Below, in pieces: positions 47,879 through 55,845 of a stretch of DNA of 55,845 nt. The position numbers were made by a program, and so were the translations under genes. Numbering within the stretch: position 1 is the stretch's first letter; every line of letters begins with the position of its first letter. Where the stretch lies: NCBI GenBank assembly GCA_963991985.1, contig CAXDRX010000009.1:1-55845 (forward strand). Reading direction: 5' to 3'. The stretch is from MED-G17 sp963991985 (lineage in GTDB: Bacteria > Bacteroidota > Bacteroidia > NS11-12g > UBA9320). The notes beneath the pieces were generated by a model. The model worked only from the letters and a program-made list of their open reading frames with translations, made no database searches and was not told the DNA's origin.

Positions 47879-50635
47879 ATGAAAAAAATCATTCTTATTT
47901 TTTTGGTTTTTACAAGCCTCTCTGCAGTATCCCAAGTGAATCGATCCTTGCTTGCTTCAAGTATTTCCGAAGAAGAAAAAGAAGCCTTATTGCAAAGCGG
48001 TTTATCAGAGGAAGAAATATTAGACAGACTGGAGAGTGAAGGCTATGATTTCCAAAATATAGAAATGCTTGACCAAGCTGAGCTAAAGAAAAGAGTGTCC
48101 TTTTATATTGAGGAAGCCCAAAAACAAAATCAGAATGCAGAAATCAAAGTTGATTCTGTTATCGATGAGAAGATTTCTGAGGCAAATCAAGAAGTTCAAG
48201 ATCAAATTCAATCCAATATTGACAACGGATCTACATTGGAAGAATCAATAAATGAGGTAATCACAGAAAAATCAACAGAAAAAATAAAGATTGCAAATAT
48301 TTTTGGGCATGCTGTTTTCAATAAGTCTGTTGATATTTTTAGAACAACAAAGCCAGCTCAAACCCCCAAAAACTACATTTTAAATTCAGGAGATGAAATA
48401 TCAATCAACATTTTTGGAGTCTCTCAAGCAGATTTTACATTTACCATCGAAGAAGACGGCTTTATAAGACCAAAGGGATTAAACAAGATATATCTAAAAG
48501 GTTTACCTTTCTACAAAGGAAGAGAGCTTTTAATTAAGCGATTCAAACAATCTTACGCTTTCACCAATGGGCAGTTTAACGTAAACCTCAACACAGCAAG
48601 AACAATTTCGATCAACATTTTCGGAGAAGTTAACAATCCAGGCACTTTTACTGTAAGTGCTTTAAATACAGCTCTTACTGCGCTCATATCAGCAGGAGGA
48701 ATCAAAGAAAATGGCTCAGTAAGAGAAATACAGGTATTCCAAAATGGTAAAATGAAAGTATTAGATGTATACAAAATACTCTCCTCTCCTATTGATGAAT
48801 TTGATTATTATCTCAGCAATAATGATATCATCTATGTACCATTGTCGAAAAAGATTGTCACAATTGAAAATGGGACCAAGAGAAAAGGGCGGTTTGAACT
48901 TAAACCAGATGAAAATTTTAAATCATTGTTGGAATATGCTGGAGGATTAAATGCTGAAACCAATAATGACGAAGTAAATATTTCAAGGTATACGCAAAAT
49001 CAAAGAGAGTTACTCACTTACGATTTTGAGAAATTAAAGCAAAATCCAAGTTTTATTTTAAAGGACGGGGATATAATTTCTTTTCGACTAAAGTCGAATA
49101 GAGAAAATAATTATGTAGAAATAATTGGAGAGTCCGTTCTTTATCCAGGTAGATATGAACTATCCAATGGGATGAAAATATCCAATCTTTTGGCATTAGC
49201 ACAAATAGACAGCTTGACTTTTAATTTTGATTTTGGGATTTTAACTAGAAACAATTTGGACGGAACAACAAATTTATCAGCTATTTCATTCAGAGATATA
49301 GAAAGAAGTGATCTCGGCAATTTTGATCTCAAATTATTCGACAAAATTGAGGTGTTTGAAAATAAAGACTTCGAAGATAGTTATACATTCACCATTAGTG
49401 GTGCTGTGCGAGCTCCCGGAGAAAAACCCTGGTCTCAAGATTCAACACTATCCTTAAAAGATGCCATTTTCATGTCCAAAGGATTGACAGACAATGCCTA
49501 CAATTTTGGTTATGTCATTGGGGAAAACTTCAAAAATGCTAAAGAGGTTAACTATAAAACATTCGATATATCAAAGGCCATTAAAAACCCAAATTCAAAT
49601 GACAACTTCTTAATTCAAAGGGGTGACCAAATTTTTATACCCAAAAATGAAGACTTCGAAGATGTTTTTTCTGTCTCCACCTTAGGCGAATTCCGAAATC
49701 CACAAACCTTTTCAATATCAAAAGATTTAGACCTTATCGATGTCGTGTCGTTTTCTGGAGGTATAAAGTATGAGGGCGATCCAAAAAAAATTGAAGTGGT
49801 CAGGCTAGATAAAAATCCAACAGATGACATCTTGACAAAAACTTTTGTCTTTGAGTTAGATGAAACATACAAACCCCTACTACCGGGTAAAAAATTTGAA
49901 TTGAAACCCTACGATTTAATCATTGCGCGAAAAAATCCAAATATTGATACCATTAGATATGTTGAACTCAAAGGCTTGTTTAAATATCCAGGGATATATC
50001 CAATAGTTGATAGAAAGTCAACTGTGTTAGACGTAATCAAAGCAGCAGGTGGAATTGAAATCGATGCAGATCCTCATGCAGCAAAATTTATAAGGGATGG
50101 CGAACAAATAAGTTTTGATTTCACCACCCTTTTTTCAAAAAAGAAAAATAAGCCTAAAAGAAAATCAAAATACAATATCGAGCTCTCCGACCGAGATATT
50201 CTAATATTACCAAAATCTAAAAATGTAGCAAGAATACGACTAACCGGAACAAACGCTGCTGAAGATTTGATGAAGAATGAAATAGCACTAGCACTCAGTA
50301 AAGTAGAGAGGTCTAGAAAACTAATAAATCAATATGCTGGAGGTTTTTCTAAATCAGCGAATAAAAGCTCAGTTAGAATCATTGAAAATGCTGGTAGTTC
50401 AGTAAAACGAACCAAAAATTTTGTTTTGTTTAGAGTATTCCCAAAAGTAAGTCCTGGCGACGTTGTTTTGGTATATTTAGAAAATGAAAATGAAAATGAA
50501 AATAGTGTGGATAAAATACAATCTAAAAGCAAGGACATAACCGATAAATTAACAAAATTAGCGGCTACTATAAATGTACTGGTGGGTACTTTGTCAGCGA
50601 CAATAACCTCAATAGTGCTTGCTGAAAAATTATAA
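47879..50635 (+). CDS. Outer-membrane polysaccharide export protein with multiple SLBB domains
   Basis: A 918-residue exported protein (signal MKKIILIFLVFTSLSAVSQ, no lipobox). An acidic helical region (about 25-140, SEEEILDRLESEGYDF) precedes the Poly_export domain (about 160-240: NYILNSGDEISINIFGVSQA). About six SLBB-type beta-grasp units follow, recognisable by FGEVNNPGTFTV, GESVLYPGRYEL, SGAVRAPGEKPW, LGEFRNPQTFSI and KGLFKYPGIYPI. A hydrophobic helix closes the C-terminus (about 893-915). Wza-like proteins form the outer-membrane exit channel for capsule or EPS. The gene is followed by the chain-length protein with a one-base overlap. A GAAAAT hexamer repeat encodes an Asn-Glu run near the end. 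Confidence 0.88.
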   Translation: MKKIILIFLVFTSLSAVSQVNRSLLASSISEEEKEALLQSGLSEEEILDRLESEGYDFQNIEMLDQAELKKRVSFYIEEAQKQNQNAEIKVDSVIDEKISEANQEVQDQIQSNIDNGSTLEESINEVITEKSTEKIKIANIFGHAVFNKSVDIFRTTKPAQTPKNYILNSGDEISINIFGVSQADFTFTIEEDGFIRPKGLNKIYLKGLPFYKGRELLIKRFKQSYAFTNGQFNVNLNTARTISINIFGEVNNPGTFTVSALNTALTALISAGGIKENGSVREIQVFQNGKMKVLDVYKILSSPIDEFDYYLSNNDIIYVPLSKKIVTIENGTKRKGRFELKPDENFKSLLEYAGGLNAETNNDEVNISRYTQNQRELLTYDFEKLKQNPSFILKDGDIISFRLKSNRENNYVEIIGESVLYPGRYELSNGMKISNLLALAQIDSLTFNFDFGILTRNNLDGTTNLSAISFRDIERSDLGNFDLKLFDKIEVFENKDFEDSYTFTISGAVRAPGEKPWSQDSTLSLKDAIFMSKGLTDNAYNFGYVIGENFKNAKEVNYKTFDISKAIKNPNSNDNFLIQRGDQIFIPKNEDFEDVFSVSTLGEFRNPQTFSISKDLDLIDVVSFSGGIKYEGDPKKIEVVRLDKNPTDDILTKTFVFELDETYKPLLPGKKFELKPYDLIIARKNPNIDTIRYVELKGLFKYPGIYPIVDRKSTVLDVIKAAGGIEIDADPHAAKFIRDGEQISFDFTTLFSKKKNKPKRKSKYNIELSDRDILILPKSKNVARIRLTGTNAAEDLMKNEIALALSKVERSRKLINQYAGGFSKSANKSSVRIIENAGSSVKRTKNFVLFRVFPKVSPGDVVLVYLENENENENSVDKIQSKSKDITDKLTKLAATINVLVGTLSATITSIVLAEKL
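50480..50503 (+). repeat. GAAAAT hexanucleotide repeat, four units
   Basis: Four perfect GAAAAT units inside the SLBB export gene, encoding alternating Glu and Asn (ENENENEN). Unit length keeps the reading frame. Confidence 0.8.
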
Positions 50636-51684
50636 TGGAAAAAGTAGAAGACGAAATAAGCTTAAAAGATATTTTTTTTAAACTAAAAGAAGTCCTAAGC
50701 TTCGTGTTTGAAAAAAAAGAACTCCTTATTGGCTTGTTTTTAATTGTGTTTGCTGCCTTAACGATCCGATACTACAACCAAAAGGACAAATATCAAGGTG
50801 AACTTACTTTTGTTTTCGCAAATACAAATGTCGACCCACTGTCCGGAGTTTCGAGCACGCTTAAAAGTTTTGGAATTGGCGGAGAAGGAACAAGCGATGA
50901 AGGTAAGCTTAAAGCTTTGGCCAAATCTAGGAATTTAGTCTCAAAGACACTTTCTAAATCTTTAGAAATTAGCGGCAAAAGAGATCTTCTAATCAACCAC
51001 CTCATAAATACATATGAAGTATTCAAGGATGATGACACTTTAAAAGGCTTTCGATTTAAAGAAAAAGATTTTGAAGCTACAAGGCTGTCGAGAAAAGCCT
51101 ACTACAAGATTCTTGGCAGATTTTTCAATCCAGAAAAACAATCTGAAATAATAGATATTGCATTTGATGAATCTTCTGGATTTTTCTCAGTCAAGAGCCT
51201 GACATTAGCCAAGGAACTATCTTACAAAATTCCGAAAATTCATTTTGAAATTATATCAGATCATTACTACAAAATGGACTTCGAACCAAAAAAGAAATCT
51301 TACGAAACAATATTAAAAAGGCAAACAGAAGTCAAGACTTCAATAGACTTAGCTGAATTAAGGCTAGCAAAATTAAAAGACAGCCGAAGAAGTTCATTTT
51401 TAAAAATAAACGATTTAGAAGAGAAAAAATTGGAATACCAATTGCAAGGCGATTACATGCTTTTAGCTGAAATCACCAAGCAATTAGAGATGGCGGATTA
51501 TTTAATCTCAATTTATAAGCGCAAACTAAATTTAGTGGACAACCCGAGTTCAGTTATGAGATCTACTAAACCCCCTCTTTTTTTTACGGCAATTAAAAAT
51601 GCTCTGATTTCGCTTTTTGTGTCACTATCTTCTATCTTAGCCTTGTATTTCCTTAATTTATTTCGGAAATATATCAATGAATAA
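50635..51684 (+). CDS. Wzz-type polysaccharide chain-length / co-polymerase protein
   Basis: A 349-residue inner-membrane protein with two transmembrane helices near the ends (about 32-50, LLIGLFLIVFAALTI, and 320-343, ISLFVSLSSILALYFLNLF). Between them lies a large periplasmic helical domain with a coiled-coil (about 225-300). This topology is that of Wzz/PCP proteins that set polymer length and link to the Wza channel. No fused or adjacent tyrosine kinase is visible, unlike Wzc. It starts on the last base of the export gene and overlaps rmlB by eight bases. Confidence 0.85.
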   Translation: MEKVEDEISLKDIFFKLKEVLSFVFEKKELLIGLFLIVFAALTIRYYNQKDKYQGELTFVFANTNVDPLSGVSSTLKSFGIGGEGTSDEGKLKALAKSRNLVSKTLSKSLEISGKRDLLINHLINTYEVFKDDDTLKGFRFKEKDFEATRLSRKAYYKILGRFFNPEKQSEIIDIAFDESSGFFSVKSLTLAKELSYKIPKIHFEIISDHYYKMDFEPKKKSYETILKRQTEVKTSIDLAELRLAKLKDSRRSSFLKINDLEEKKLEYQLQGDYMLLAEITKQLEMADYLISIYKRKLNLVDNPSSVMRSTKPPLFFTAIKNALISLFVSLSSILALYFLNLFRKYINE

Positions 51685-52741
51685 TTTTAGTAAAACCATA
51701 TTAATCACAGGAGGCGCAGGCTTTATTGGCACCCATGTGGTAAAACACTTTGTCCAAAAATATCCTGAGTATTACATCTACAATGTGGACCTGTTGACCT
51801 ATGCTGGAAACCTTCAAAATCTAAAGGAAATTGAAGACAAAACAAACCATCAATTCATCAAAGGCGACATCTGTGACTTGTCTTTTATTCGAAGAATTTT
51901 CCATCAATACCAATTTGATGCAGTCATTCATTTGGCAGCAGAATCTCACGTAGACCGTTCCATAGTGGATCCTTTGGTTTTTGTAAAAACGAATGTGCTC
52001 GGGACTGCTACCCTATTACAGGTTGCCAAAGAGAACTGGAAAAATAATTTTGAAAACAAATTGTTTTATCATGTTTCAACCGATGAAGTTTTTGGTTCCT
52101 TGAACCTTGACAATACTTTCTTTACCGAACACACGGCATACGATCCCAAAAGCCCTTATAGTGCTTCCAAAGCAAGCTCAGACCATTTGGTGCGAGCCTG
52201 GCACCATACCTTTGCTCTACCTGTTGTGTTGAGCAATTGTTCCAACAATTATGGCCCTTATCAATTTCCAGAAAAATTGATTCCCTTGTTCATCAACAAT
52301 ATTCTGACCAACAAAAAGTTGCCCGTTTATGGCAAAGGAATCAATGTAAGAGATTGGCTGTACGTAGAAGATCATGCAAATGCCATCGACCACATATTTC
52401 ATGACGGGAAATTGGGGGAAACATACAATATTGGAGGCCACAATGAGTGGCGCAACATCGACCTCATTCAATTGTTGTGCAAATTGATGGATAAAAAATT
52501 GAAACGAAAGGAAGGAGATTCCGCAAAACTGATTCAATATGTAAGTGATAGAGCAGGTCATGACTTGCGTTATGCCATCGATGCAAGCAAACTGGAAAAT
52601 GAATTGAATTGGAAACCCTCCTTACAATTTGAAGAAGGCCTTTCCAAGACCATAGATTGGTACCTCGAAAATACGGAATGGCTACAACGGGTCACCACAG
52701 GGGAATACAGAAACTACTACCAAAAAATGTATGAAGCATAA
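51677..52741 (+). CDS. rfbB: dTDP-glucose 4,6-dehydratase
   Basis: A 354-residue extended SDR that makes dTDP-4-keto-6-deoxyglucose. The NAD site is TGGAGFIGTH (11-20). HLAAESHVDRSI and STDEVFGSL (134-142) hold the catalytic Asp-Glu pair, Y161/K165 is the Tyr-x3-Lys, and NNYGPYQFPEKLIPLFI and YVEDHANAI are typical of RmlB. It is followed immediately by rmlA. rmlC and rmlD are not seen before the right edge, so the final sugar need not be rhamnose. Confidence 0.96.
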   Translation: MNNFSKTILITGGAGFIGTHVVKHFVQKYPEYYIYNVDLLTYAGNLQNLKEIEDKTNHQFIKGDICDLSFIRRIFHQYQFDAVIHLAAESHVDRSIVDPLVFVKTNVLGTATLLQVAKENWKNNFENKLFYHVSTDEVFGSLNLDNTFFTEHTAYDPKSPYSASKASSDHLVRAWHHTFALPVVLSNCSNNYGPYQFPEKLIPLFINNILTNKKLPVYGKGINVRDWLYVEDHANAIDHIFHDGKLGETYNIGGHNEWRNIDLIQLLCKLMDKKLKRKEGDSAKLIQYVSDRAGHDLRYAIDASKLENELNWKPSLQFEEGLSKTIDWYLENTEWLQRVTTGEYRNYYQKMYEA

Positions 52742-52742
52742 A

Positions 52743-53612
52743 ATGAAAGGAATCATTTTGGCAGGAGGTTCGGGAACAAGACTGTACCCAATCACAAAAG
52801 CCATTTCCAAACAATTGATGCCCATTTACGACAAGCCTATGATTTATTATCCCTTGTCCATTTTGATGCTTTCTGGTATCAGAGAAATATTGATCATTAC
52901 TACCCCGCAAGACAAGGAGAGTTTTGAAAGACTTCTGGGAGATGGAAGCCAGGTGGGATGCCGTTTTGAATATGCAATTCAAGAAGTGCCTAATGGCTTG
53001 GCGCAAGCATTTGTGATAGGGGAAAAATTTATTGGCTCTTCCCCCATTGCCCTTATTTTGGGAGACAATATCTTTTATGGGTCTGGGCTAAGCCGTCTTT
53101 TACAAGAAAGTGCAACAATTCTAGACGGGGCAAAAGTTTTTGCCTACCCCGTGCAAGATCCAGAGAGGTATGGCGTTGTAACTTTCGATAAAAATCAAAA
53201 GGTCACTTCCATCGAAGAAAAACCCCAAAACCCCAAATCCAACTATGCTGTCCCAGGACTCTATTATTACGACAATCAGGTGGTGGAAATTGCCAAAAAG
53301 ATACAACCCTCAGCAAGAGGGGAATACGAGATCACAACAGTAAACCAAGTGTATATGGAAAATGGCCAATTAAGCGTTGGGCTAATGAACAGAGGAATGG
53401 CTTGGTTGGATACGGGCACTTTTGATTCCCTGAATGATGCTTCTGAATTCGTTCGGGTAATAGAAAAAAGACAATCGAGAAAAATTGGCAGTATCGAGGA
53501 AGTGGCTTGGAGAATGGGATTTATTGATGATCAACAATTGACCCACTTGGCAAAACCCCTAGAGAAAAGTGGGTATGGAAAATATTTGAAAAGATTATAT
53601 GATTATAGCTGA
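52743..53612 (+). CDS. rfbA: Glucose-1-phosphate thymidylyltransferase
   Basis: A 289-residue nucleotidyltransferase producing dTDP-glucose. The ATG at 52743 gives the canonical MKGIILAGGSGTRLYPITKA start; an in-frame ATG four codons earlier lies inside rmlB. The signature G-x-G-T-R-L is the NTP-binding loop. LILGDNIFYG supplies the metal Asp, VTSIEEKPQNPKSNYAVPGL follows, and AWLDTGTFDSL is also diagnostic. It feeds the upstream RmlB. Its end overlaps neuB by 14 bases. Confidence 0.96.
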   Translation: MKGIILAGGSGTRLYPITKAISKQLMPIYDKPMIYYPLSILMLSGIREILIITTPQDKESFERLLGDGSQVGCRFEYAIQEVPNGLAQAFVIGEKFIGSSPIALILGDNIFYGSGLSRLLQESATILDGAKVFAYPVQDPERYGVVTFDKNQKVTSIEEKPQNPKSNYAVPGLYYYDNQVVEIAKKIQPSARGEYEITTVNQVYMENGQLSVGLMNRGMAWLDTGTFDSLNDASEFVRVIEKRQSRKIGSIEEVAWRMGFIDDQQLTHLAKPLEKSGYGKYLKRLYDYS

Positions 53613-54588
53613 ATTGGCCCAAGCTCATGAAGGTAGCCTAGGCATTGCCCACTCTTACATAGATGCATTAGCTGAAACAGGAGTTGATGCCATCAAATTC
53701 CAAACGCATATCGCCGATGCAGAAAGCAGTATTCATGAGCCATTTCGAGTAAAATTCAGTTATGAAGACAATACTCGGATTGACTACTGGAGAAGAATGG
53801 AGTTTACACCAGAGCAATGGGCAGGATTAAAAGCACACTGTGAAGAAAAAGGCTTGGAATTTATTTCTTCTCCGTTCAGTATTGCAGCAGTAGAACTGTT
53901 GGAGAACTTGGGGGTAAAGCATTATAAAATTGGTTCGGGAGAGGTTTCTAATTTTTTGATGCTTGAAAAAATTGCCAAAACAGGCAAACATATTTTTGTA
54001 TCTTCAGGAATGAGTTCTTTCGCAGAATTAGACAAATCAGTAGCCTTTTTAAAAGAAAACAATAGCTCATTTAGCCTTTTTCAATGCACTACAGCTTATC
54101 CCACACAAGCAGCAGAATGGGGACTAAATGTAATTGGAGAGTTAAAAGAACGTTATGGTGTGCCAGTTGGGTTTAGTGATCATTCGGGAAATATTTACGC
54201 TTGTTTAGCAGCTACTTCACTAGGTGCTGATTTATTAGAATTTCATGCAGTATTTGATAAACGAATGTTTGGGCCTGATGCAAAATCATCACTAACGATT
54301 GATGAAGCCAAAAGTTTAGTTGATGGGGTAAGACAGATTCGTACTTCTTTAGATTCTCCTATTGACAAAAGCGATAACTCGCGCTTCACGGAATTGAAAA
54401 ACATCTTTGAGAAATCATTAGCAGTGAATAAAAGTCTTAAAACTGGGCATGTATTGTGTATTGATGATTTAGAAGCGAAGAAACCGAAGGGTTTTGGAAT
54501 AGATGCAAAGGAGTTTAGAAGTGTAGTAGGAAAGATATTGACAACTGATTTAGTTGTAGGTAGTTTTTTGACTGAAAAAGATATATAA
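53599..54588 (+). CDS. neuB: N-acetylneuraminate synthase family protein (nonulosonic acid synthase)
   Basis: A 329-residue PEP-condensing enzyme. The TIM barrel (1-255) begins at IIAELAQAHEGSLG; IKFQTHIADAESS, ISSPFS, KIGSGEVSN, FQCTTAYPTQ and GFSDHSG are the substrate and metal motifs. A C-terminal SAF/antifreeze-like domain (about 275-329: SLAVNKSLKTGHVLCIDDLE) follows. It joins PEP to ManNAc or a related hexose to form a nine-carbon acid. The N-terminus is shorter than in typical NeuB and begins at the first strand. Neu5Ac, legionaminic or another nonulosonate cannot be told apart from sequence alone. neuC and neuA follow directly. Confidence 0.9.
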   Translation: MIIAELAQAHEGSLGIAHSYIDALAETGVDAIKFQTHIADAESSIHEPFRVKFSYEDNTRIDYWRRMEFTPEQWAGLKAHCEEKGLEFISSPFSIAAVELLENLGVKHYKIGSGEVSNFLMLEKIAKTGKHIFVSSGMSSFAELDKSVAFLKENNSSFSLFQCTTAYPTQAAEWGLNVIGELKERYGVPVGFSDHSGNIYACLAATSLGADLLEFHAVFDKRMFGPDAKSSLTIDEAKSLVDGVRQIRTSLDSPIDKSDNSRFTELKNIFEKSLAVNKSLKTGHVLCIDDLEAKKPKGFGIDAKEFRSVVGKILTTDLVVGSFLTEKDI

Positions 54589-54591
54589 TTG

Positions 54592-55752
54592 ATGAGTAAG
54601 AAACGTACAATATGTGTAGTAGTTACTGCACGCCCTTCTTACAGCCGAGTAAAAACTGCACTCAAGGCCATTGACGAACATCCTGAACTAGAATTACAAT
54701 TGGTGGTAGCGGCTTCCGCTTTGTTGGAGCGATACGGTTCTGCTGTAAACTATATGGAAAAGGATGGTTTTACCGTTGCAGCCAAAGTGTTTAATGTCCT
54801 TGAAGGCGAAAACCTTGCTGCTGCTGCTAAAACTACAGGAATTGGCATATTAGAGTTGTCTAGCGTCTTTGTGAATTTACAGCCTGATATTGTAGTAACG
54901 ATTGCCGATCGTTTCGAGACTATGGCAACGGCTATTTCCGCAAGTTATATGAATATTCCACTAGCGCACATTCAAGGTGGTGAGGTTACTGGTAATATTG
55001 ATGAAAAAGTAAGACATGCCATTACCAAACTTGCTGATTATCATTTTGTGGCTTCTGAAGGAGCAAAAGAACGTGTCTTGAAACTAGGAGAAGAACCTGA
55101 TTTTGTATTCAATACAGGTTGCCCTTCTATTGATTTGGCAAAAAATATTTTAGACAGCCCTGCACTCGACTTCAATCCTTATGAAAAATATGGAGGTGTA
55201 GGTATTCAGGAAGATATTAGCAAAGGATATTATGTAGTGATGCAGCACCCTGTTACCACTGAGCATCGAGCAGCTCGTGAGCATGTAGAGCAAACTTTAG
55301 AGGCGATGCAAGATGCAGATAAGCCAGTATTTTGGTTTTGGCCCAATGTAGATGCTGGTGCAGATGGTACTTCGAACGGCTTACGCGCTTTTAGAGAACG
55401 AAATCCTATCAATAGATTCCATTTCTTTAAAAATATGGAACCTTCTGACTTTTTGCGCCTACTCTACAATGCTGATGCATTGATTGGCAACAGTAGTGTT
55501 GGAATCAGAGAATGCGCATTCTTAGGGATTCCAGTAGTAAATATTGGTGTAAGACAAAATAAAAGGGATCGCGGGAATAATGTGATTGATGTTGATTATA
55601 ATACGAAGCAAATTATAGATGCCCTTGAGCAGTTTAAGTCGAATGGACGACCTGCTTCTTCTGATATTTATGGTGGTGGAAATGCTGGAGATAATATTGC
55701 AGATGTATTGGTAAAAGTGCCTTTACGTTTTCATAAAACAATTGTGTATTAA
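54592..55752 (+). CDS. neuC: UDP-GlcNAc 2-epimerase, hydrolysing
   Basis: A 386-residue GT-B-fold epimerase. The start is the ATG at 54592, right after the neuB stop. VVVTARPSYSRVKTALKAI is the N-terminal signature of NeuC. HIQGGEVTGNIDEKVRHAI and GCPSIDLA carry active-site residues, and IGNSSVGIRECAFLGIPVVN with RQNKRDRG closes the C-domain. It converts UDP-GlcNAc to ManNAc plus UDP, the precursor for NeuB. This favours a Neu5Ac-type route over pseudaminic acid. The stop overlaps the next start in a TAATG junction. Confidence 0.93.
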   Translation: MSKKRTICVVVTARPSYSRVKTALKAIDEHPELELQLVVAASALLERYGSAVNYMEKDGFTVAAKVFNVLEGENLAAAAKTTGIGILELSSVFVNLQPDIVVTIADRFETMATAISASYMNIPLAHIQGGEVTGNIDEKVRHAITKLADYHFVASEGAKERVLKLGEEPDFVFNTGCPSIDLAKNILDSPALDFNPYEKYGGVGIQEDISKGYYVVMQHPVTTEHRAAREHVEQTLEAMQDADKPVFWFWPNVDAGADGTSNGLRAFRERNPINRFHFFKNMEPSDFLRLLYNADALIGNSSVGIRECAFLGIPVVNIGVRQNKRDRGNNVIDVDYNTKQIIDALEQFKSNGRPASSDIYGGGNAGDNIADVLVKVPLRFHKTIVY

Positions 55753-55845
55753 TGAAAGTATTGGGTTTAATCCCTGCTCGTGGAGGCTCTAAAGGAGTTC
55801 CAAGAAAGAACATCAAAAACCTGTGTGGCAAACCTTTGATTCAAT
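55752..55845 (+). CDS. neuA: Acylneuraminate cytidylyltransferase, 5' part only
   Basis: 31 codons are present before the window ends. MKVLGLIPARGGSKGVPRKN is the CTP-binding N-terminus (ARGGSK-x-x-x-x-KN) of CMP-nonulosonate synthetases, followed by IKNLCGKPLI. It would activate the acid made by NeuB as its CMP form for a glycosyltransferase. The start overlaps the neuC stop by one base. The rest lies outside the window. Confidence 0.9.
   Translation, partial: MKVLGLIPARGGSKGVPRKNIKNLCGKPLIQ

Noticed and set aside
1..55845. tRNA, rRNA, CRISPR, prophage or insertion sequence
   Set aside because: No cloverleaf, repeat-spacer pattern, transposase or integrase was recognised on either strand; gaps are short and AT-rich.

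Overview
The window is a chromosomal segment of a low-GC member of the Bacteroidota. The evidence is concordant: type IX secretion sorting tails (a gliding-type CHU_C tail on the first gene and a type A tail at 18923-20248), Bacteroidota promoters of the TTG / TAnnTTTG type, a TonB-dependent receptor with a carboxypeptidase-regulatory-like N-terminus, an S46 dipeptidyl-peptidase, Bacteroidota-only families (DUF5683, DUF5606), and gene pairs usual for the phylum (lolA-ftsK, dapB-lepB). The phylum is well supported. A placement near the Saprospiria is only a guess. No rRNA, tRNA, CRISPR array, phage, integrase or insertion sequence was seen, and no gap without a gene exceeds about 200 bases.

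Layout. 1-792: 3' end of a large SprB-repeat, T9SS-exported adhesin-like protein. 974-1708: stand-alone proteorhodopsin with a proton-pump DTE motif, the green-tuned residue and a glycine at the carotenoid-antenna position. 1759-7218: alkaline phosphatase, DUF5683, parB-parA, a solute-binding lipoprotein and DUF5606. 7259-10619: a probable zinc-uptake divergon (TonB receptor and lipoprotein facing a Zur-like regulator, with a shared palindromic operator). 10679-18109: fabI, lolA, ftsK, an S46 peptidase and a MlaFE lipid transporter. 18170-30109: an oxidoreductase, a T9SS cargo protein, thioesterase, TPR protein, etfBA, and core housekeeping genes (maf, ubiA-like, def, ruvX, ykuK-like, lpxL-like, luxC-like, purC, HMG-CoA lyase). 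30197-40217: DUF349 protein, mltG facing dapB-lepB-fmt, prfB with its programmed frameshift, cinA and a 2-oxoacid dehydrogenase E2.

40296-55845 is a surface polysaccharide locus, all on the plus strand and mostly with overlapping or abutting genes. It opens with a winged-helix regulator that carries a degenerate nucleotidyltransferase-like domain. Next come a sugar aminotransferase, a complete sulfate-activation and PAP-recycling set (cysC, cysD, cysN, cysQ), two nucleotide-sugar epimerases, a multi-SLBB outer-membrane export protein, a Wzz-like chain-length protein, rmlB, rmlA, and neuB-neuC-neuA for a nonulosonic (sialic-type) acid; neuA is cut by the right edge. Together they predict an exported, probably sulfated and sialic-acid-like polymer. 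Sulfotransferases, glycosyltransferases, flippase and polymerase are not in the window and presumably follow to the right.

Gene starts here are often not ATG. TTG is forced or strongly favoured for ruvX, fmt, cinA, mlaE and the polysaccharide regulator; GTG for dapB, prfB and maf. At several genes the promoter -7 box lies only 4-5 bases before the start codon, which predicts leaderless mRNAs.
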